From Chitinispirillaceae bacterium (lineage in GTDB: Bacteria > Fibrobacterota > Chitinivibrionia > Chitinivibrionales > Chitinispirillaceae), in the NCBI GenBank assembly GCA_016932075.1, contig JAFGDP010000005.1, positions 1 through 7,018 on the forward strand: a stretch of DNA of 7,018 nucleotides, in the 5' to 3' direction. Each line of letters begins with the position of its first letter. Position 1 is the stretch's first letter. Made by a program: the position numbers and the translations under genes. The notes below the pieces were generated by a model. It did not search any database, had not been told where the DNA came from, and was given only the letters and a program-made list of their open reading frames with translations. Of the stretch, positions 6,462-7,018 are shown piece after piece.

Positions 6462-6467
6462 TGAACT

Positions 6468-6863
6468 ATGAAAAAATCAAATGCCGGAACGGTAAAAAGA
6501 GCGCACGTCAAAGGATACACTTTGGATCTGTATCACGAGCCCGATCCCGGTGAAAACGGCTATAAAATGTACGCCGAGGTCAGGGAGCTTGACGGATGCT
6601 ATATCGCGGGCGACTCGGAAAAAGAGATCCTGGCCGAAGCCCCGGGGGTCATTGATGTGTACCTTGACGCGCAGAAAGAACTGTCAAAGCAGAAACCCAA
6701 GCTGGTTTCGGTAAAAATGAAACCCGACCTCTATGCTCTGGTTTCCCGTTATGCCCGGGACCAGGGGATAGAGAACGTTTCTACGCTCATGCGTTCTCTG
6801 GTGGTTAAAAAACTGCGCGAGGACGGGTATTACTCTTCTTCCCGTCTTGCGGCTACCCGCTAA
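6468..6863 (+). CDS. hicB: HicB-family antitoxin with C-terminal ribbon-helix-helix-like domain
   Basis: The product, 131 residues, is the antitoxin partner of HicA: it binds and masks the toxin and normally represses the operon. The N-terminal part (about 15-72) has the HicB partial RNase H-like fold pattern: GYTLDLYHEPDPGENGY, then YAEVRELDGCYIAGDS (35-50), matching the family's strand-Pro/Asp-Gly-Cys-Gly-Asp/Thr progression, then a helix over 51-70. The C-terminal part (79-118) begins with a short basic strand VSVKMKPDL, followed by two helices around NVSTLMRSLVVKKL, as in ribbon-helix-helix DNA-binding domains. That would supply operator binding. The last 13 residues are a Ser/Arg-rich tail. 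The start is fixed by the GGAGG site. It is co-transcribed with hicA across a 16-base gap. The HicB assignment is firm; the DNA-binding class is read from pattern only. Confidence 0.9.
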   Translation: MKKSNAGTVKRAHVKGYTLDLYHEPDPGENGYKMYAEVRELDGCYIAGDSEKEILAEAPGVIDVYLDAQKELSKQKPKLVSVKMKPDLYALVSRYARDQGIENVSTLMRSLVVKKLREDGYYSSSRLAATR

Positions 6864-6907
6864 TGATACCTTGAAGTGTTGCAGGATATTGTACGGCCCC
6901 CGGCCCC

Positions 6908-7004
6908 ACAACGGAAAACAATAATTGACGGGGTGAAGTGCGCCCCTCACGCTGGATGATTTCCTGATATTTTTAGGTTGATCTGACCGAGTTCTTTCCG
7001 TTGT
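6908..7004. repeat. Inverted repeat downstream of hicAB
   Basis: ACAACGGAAA at 6908-6917 is the exact reverse complement of TTTCCGTTGT at 6995-7004, with 77 bases between. The arms are too far apart for a simple terminator. They could be binding sites or the edge of a mobile element whose remainder is outside the window, or chance. A smaller hairpin (6930-6935/6941-6946, one G-T pair, 5-base loop) lies between them and may act as a weak terminator. Confidence 0.4.
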
Positions 7005-7018
7005 TTCTCATCAGCCAA
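6947..7018 (-). CDS. Possible C-terminal end of an unidentified minus-strand gene (partial)
   Basis: Reading inwards from the right edge on the minus strand, one frame is open for 23 codons and ends at a TGA (6947-6949). The residues begin LADEKQRKELGQINLK and finish SGNHPA: hydrophilic, with a plausible soluble-protein tail. The small hairpin at 6930-6946 follows the stop, as a terminator would. It is too short to assign a family, and an open run of this length can occur by chance, so this is tentative. If real, the gene converges on hicAB. Confidence 0.25.
   Translation of the reverse strand: MADEKQRKELGQINLKISGNHPA

Overview
The window looks like a contig segment from a Gram-negative, probably environmental bacterium. 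A conserved chaperone gene sits next to accessory DNA. Two secreted proteins end in FlgD-Ig/type-A-sorting-like C-terminal domains, the kind common in Fibrobacterota, Bacteroidota/Chlorobi relatives and several candidate phyla. I lean towards Fibrobacterota or a neighbour, but this rests on protein style only and is a weak inference.

Layout. 1-1833 (+): the 3' part of clpB, reading in from the left edge. 1834-2007: convergent intergenic DNA with a hairpin-rich, repeat-like block (about 1840-1960) and a short piece resembling the 3' end of a sorting-domain gene. 2008-3315 (-): an AAA ATPase with a DUF4143 C-terminal part. 3316-3504: a very AT-rich leader for that gene. 3505-3828 (-): a 107-residue secreted protein that is essentially one signal peptide plus one FlgD-like Ig domain, with a near-consensus promoter and a perfect Shine-Dalgarno. 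4038-5762 (-): a large secreted protein with an FN3-like domain, a beta-rich centre and a C-terminal sorting-like domain. 5763-6250: mostly non-coding, ending in the promoter of a hicA-hicB toxin-antitoxin operon (6251-6863, +). The last 150 bases hold an inverted repeat and perhaps the tail of a further minus-strand gene.

How it fits together. ClpB is the only housekeeping gene. The rest reads as an accessory region: a mobile-type ATPase, two exported envelope or surface proteins and a toxin-antitoxin pair. The ATPase segment is bounded by two direct copies of a 22-24 base sequence that encodes the C-terminal end of a sorting domain. This suggests the segment arrived or was rearranged by recombination at such a sequence. 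hicAB has a tidy regulatory layout: an inverted repeat between the -35 and -10 boxes, a poor ribosome site for the toxin and a strong one for the antitoxin. I see no rRNA, tRNA, CRISPR array, transposase or integrase, and nothing that clearly amounts to an undescribed system.
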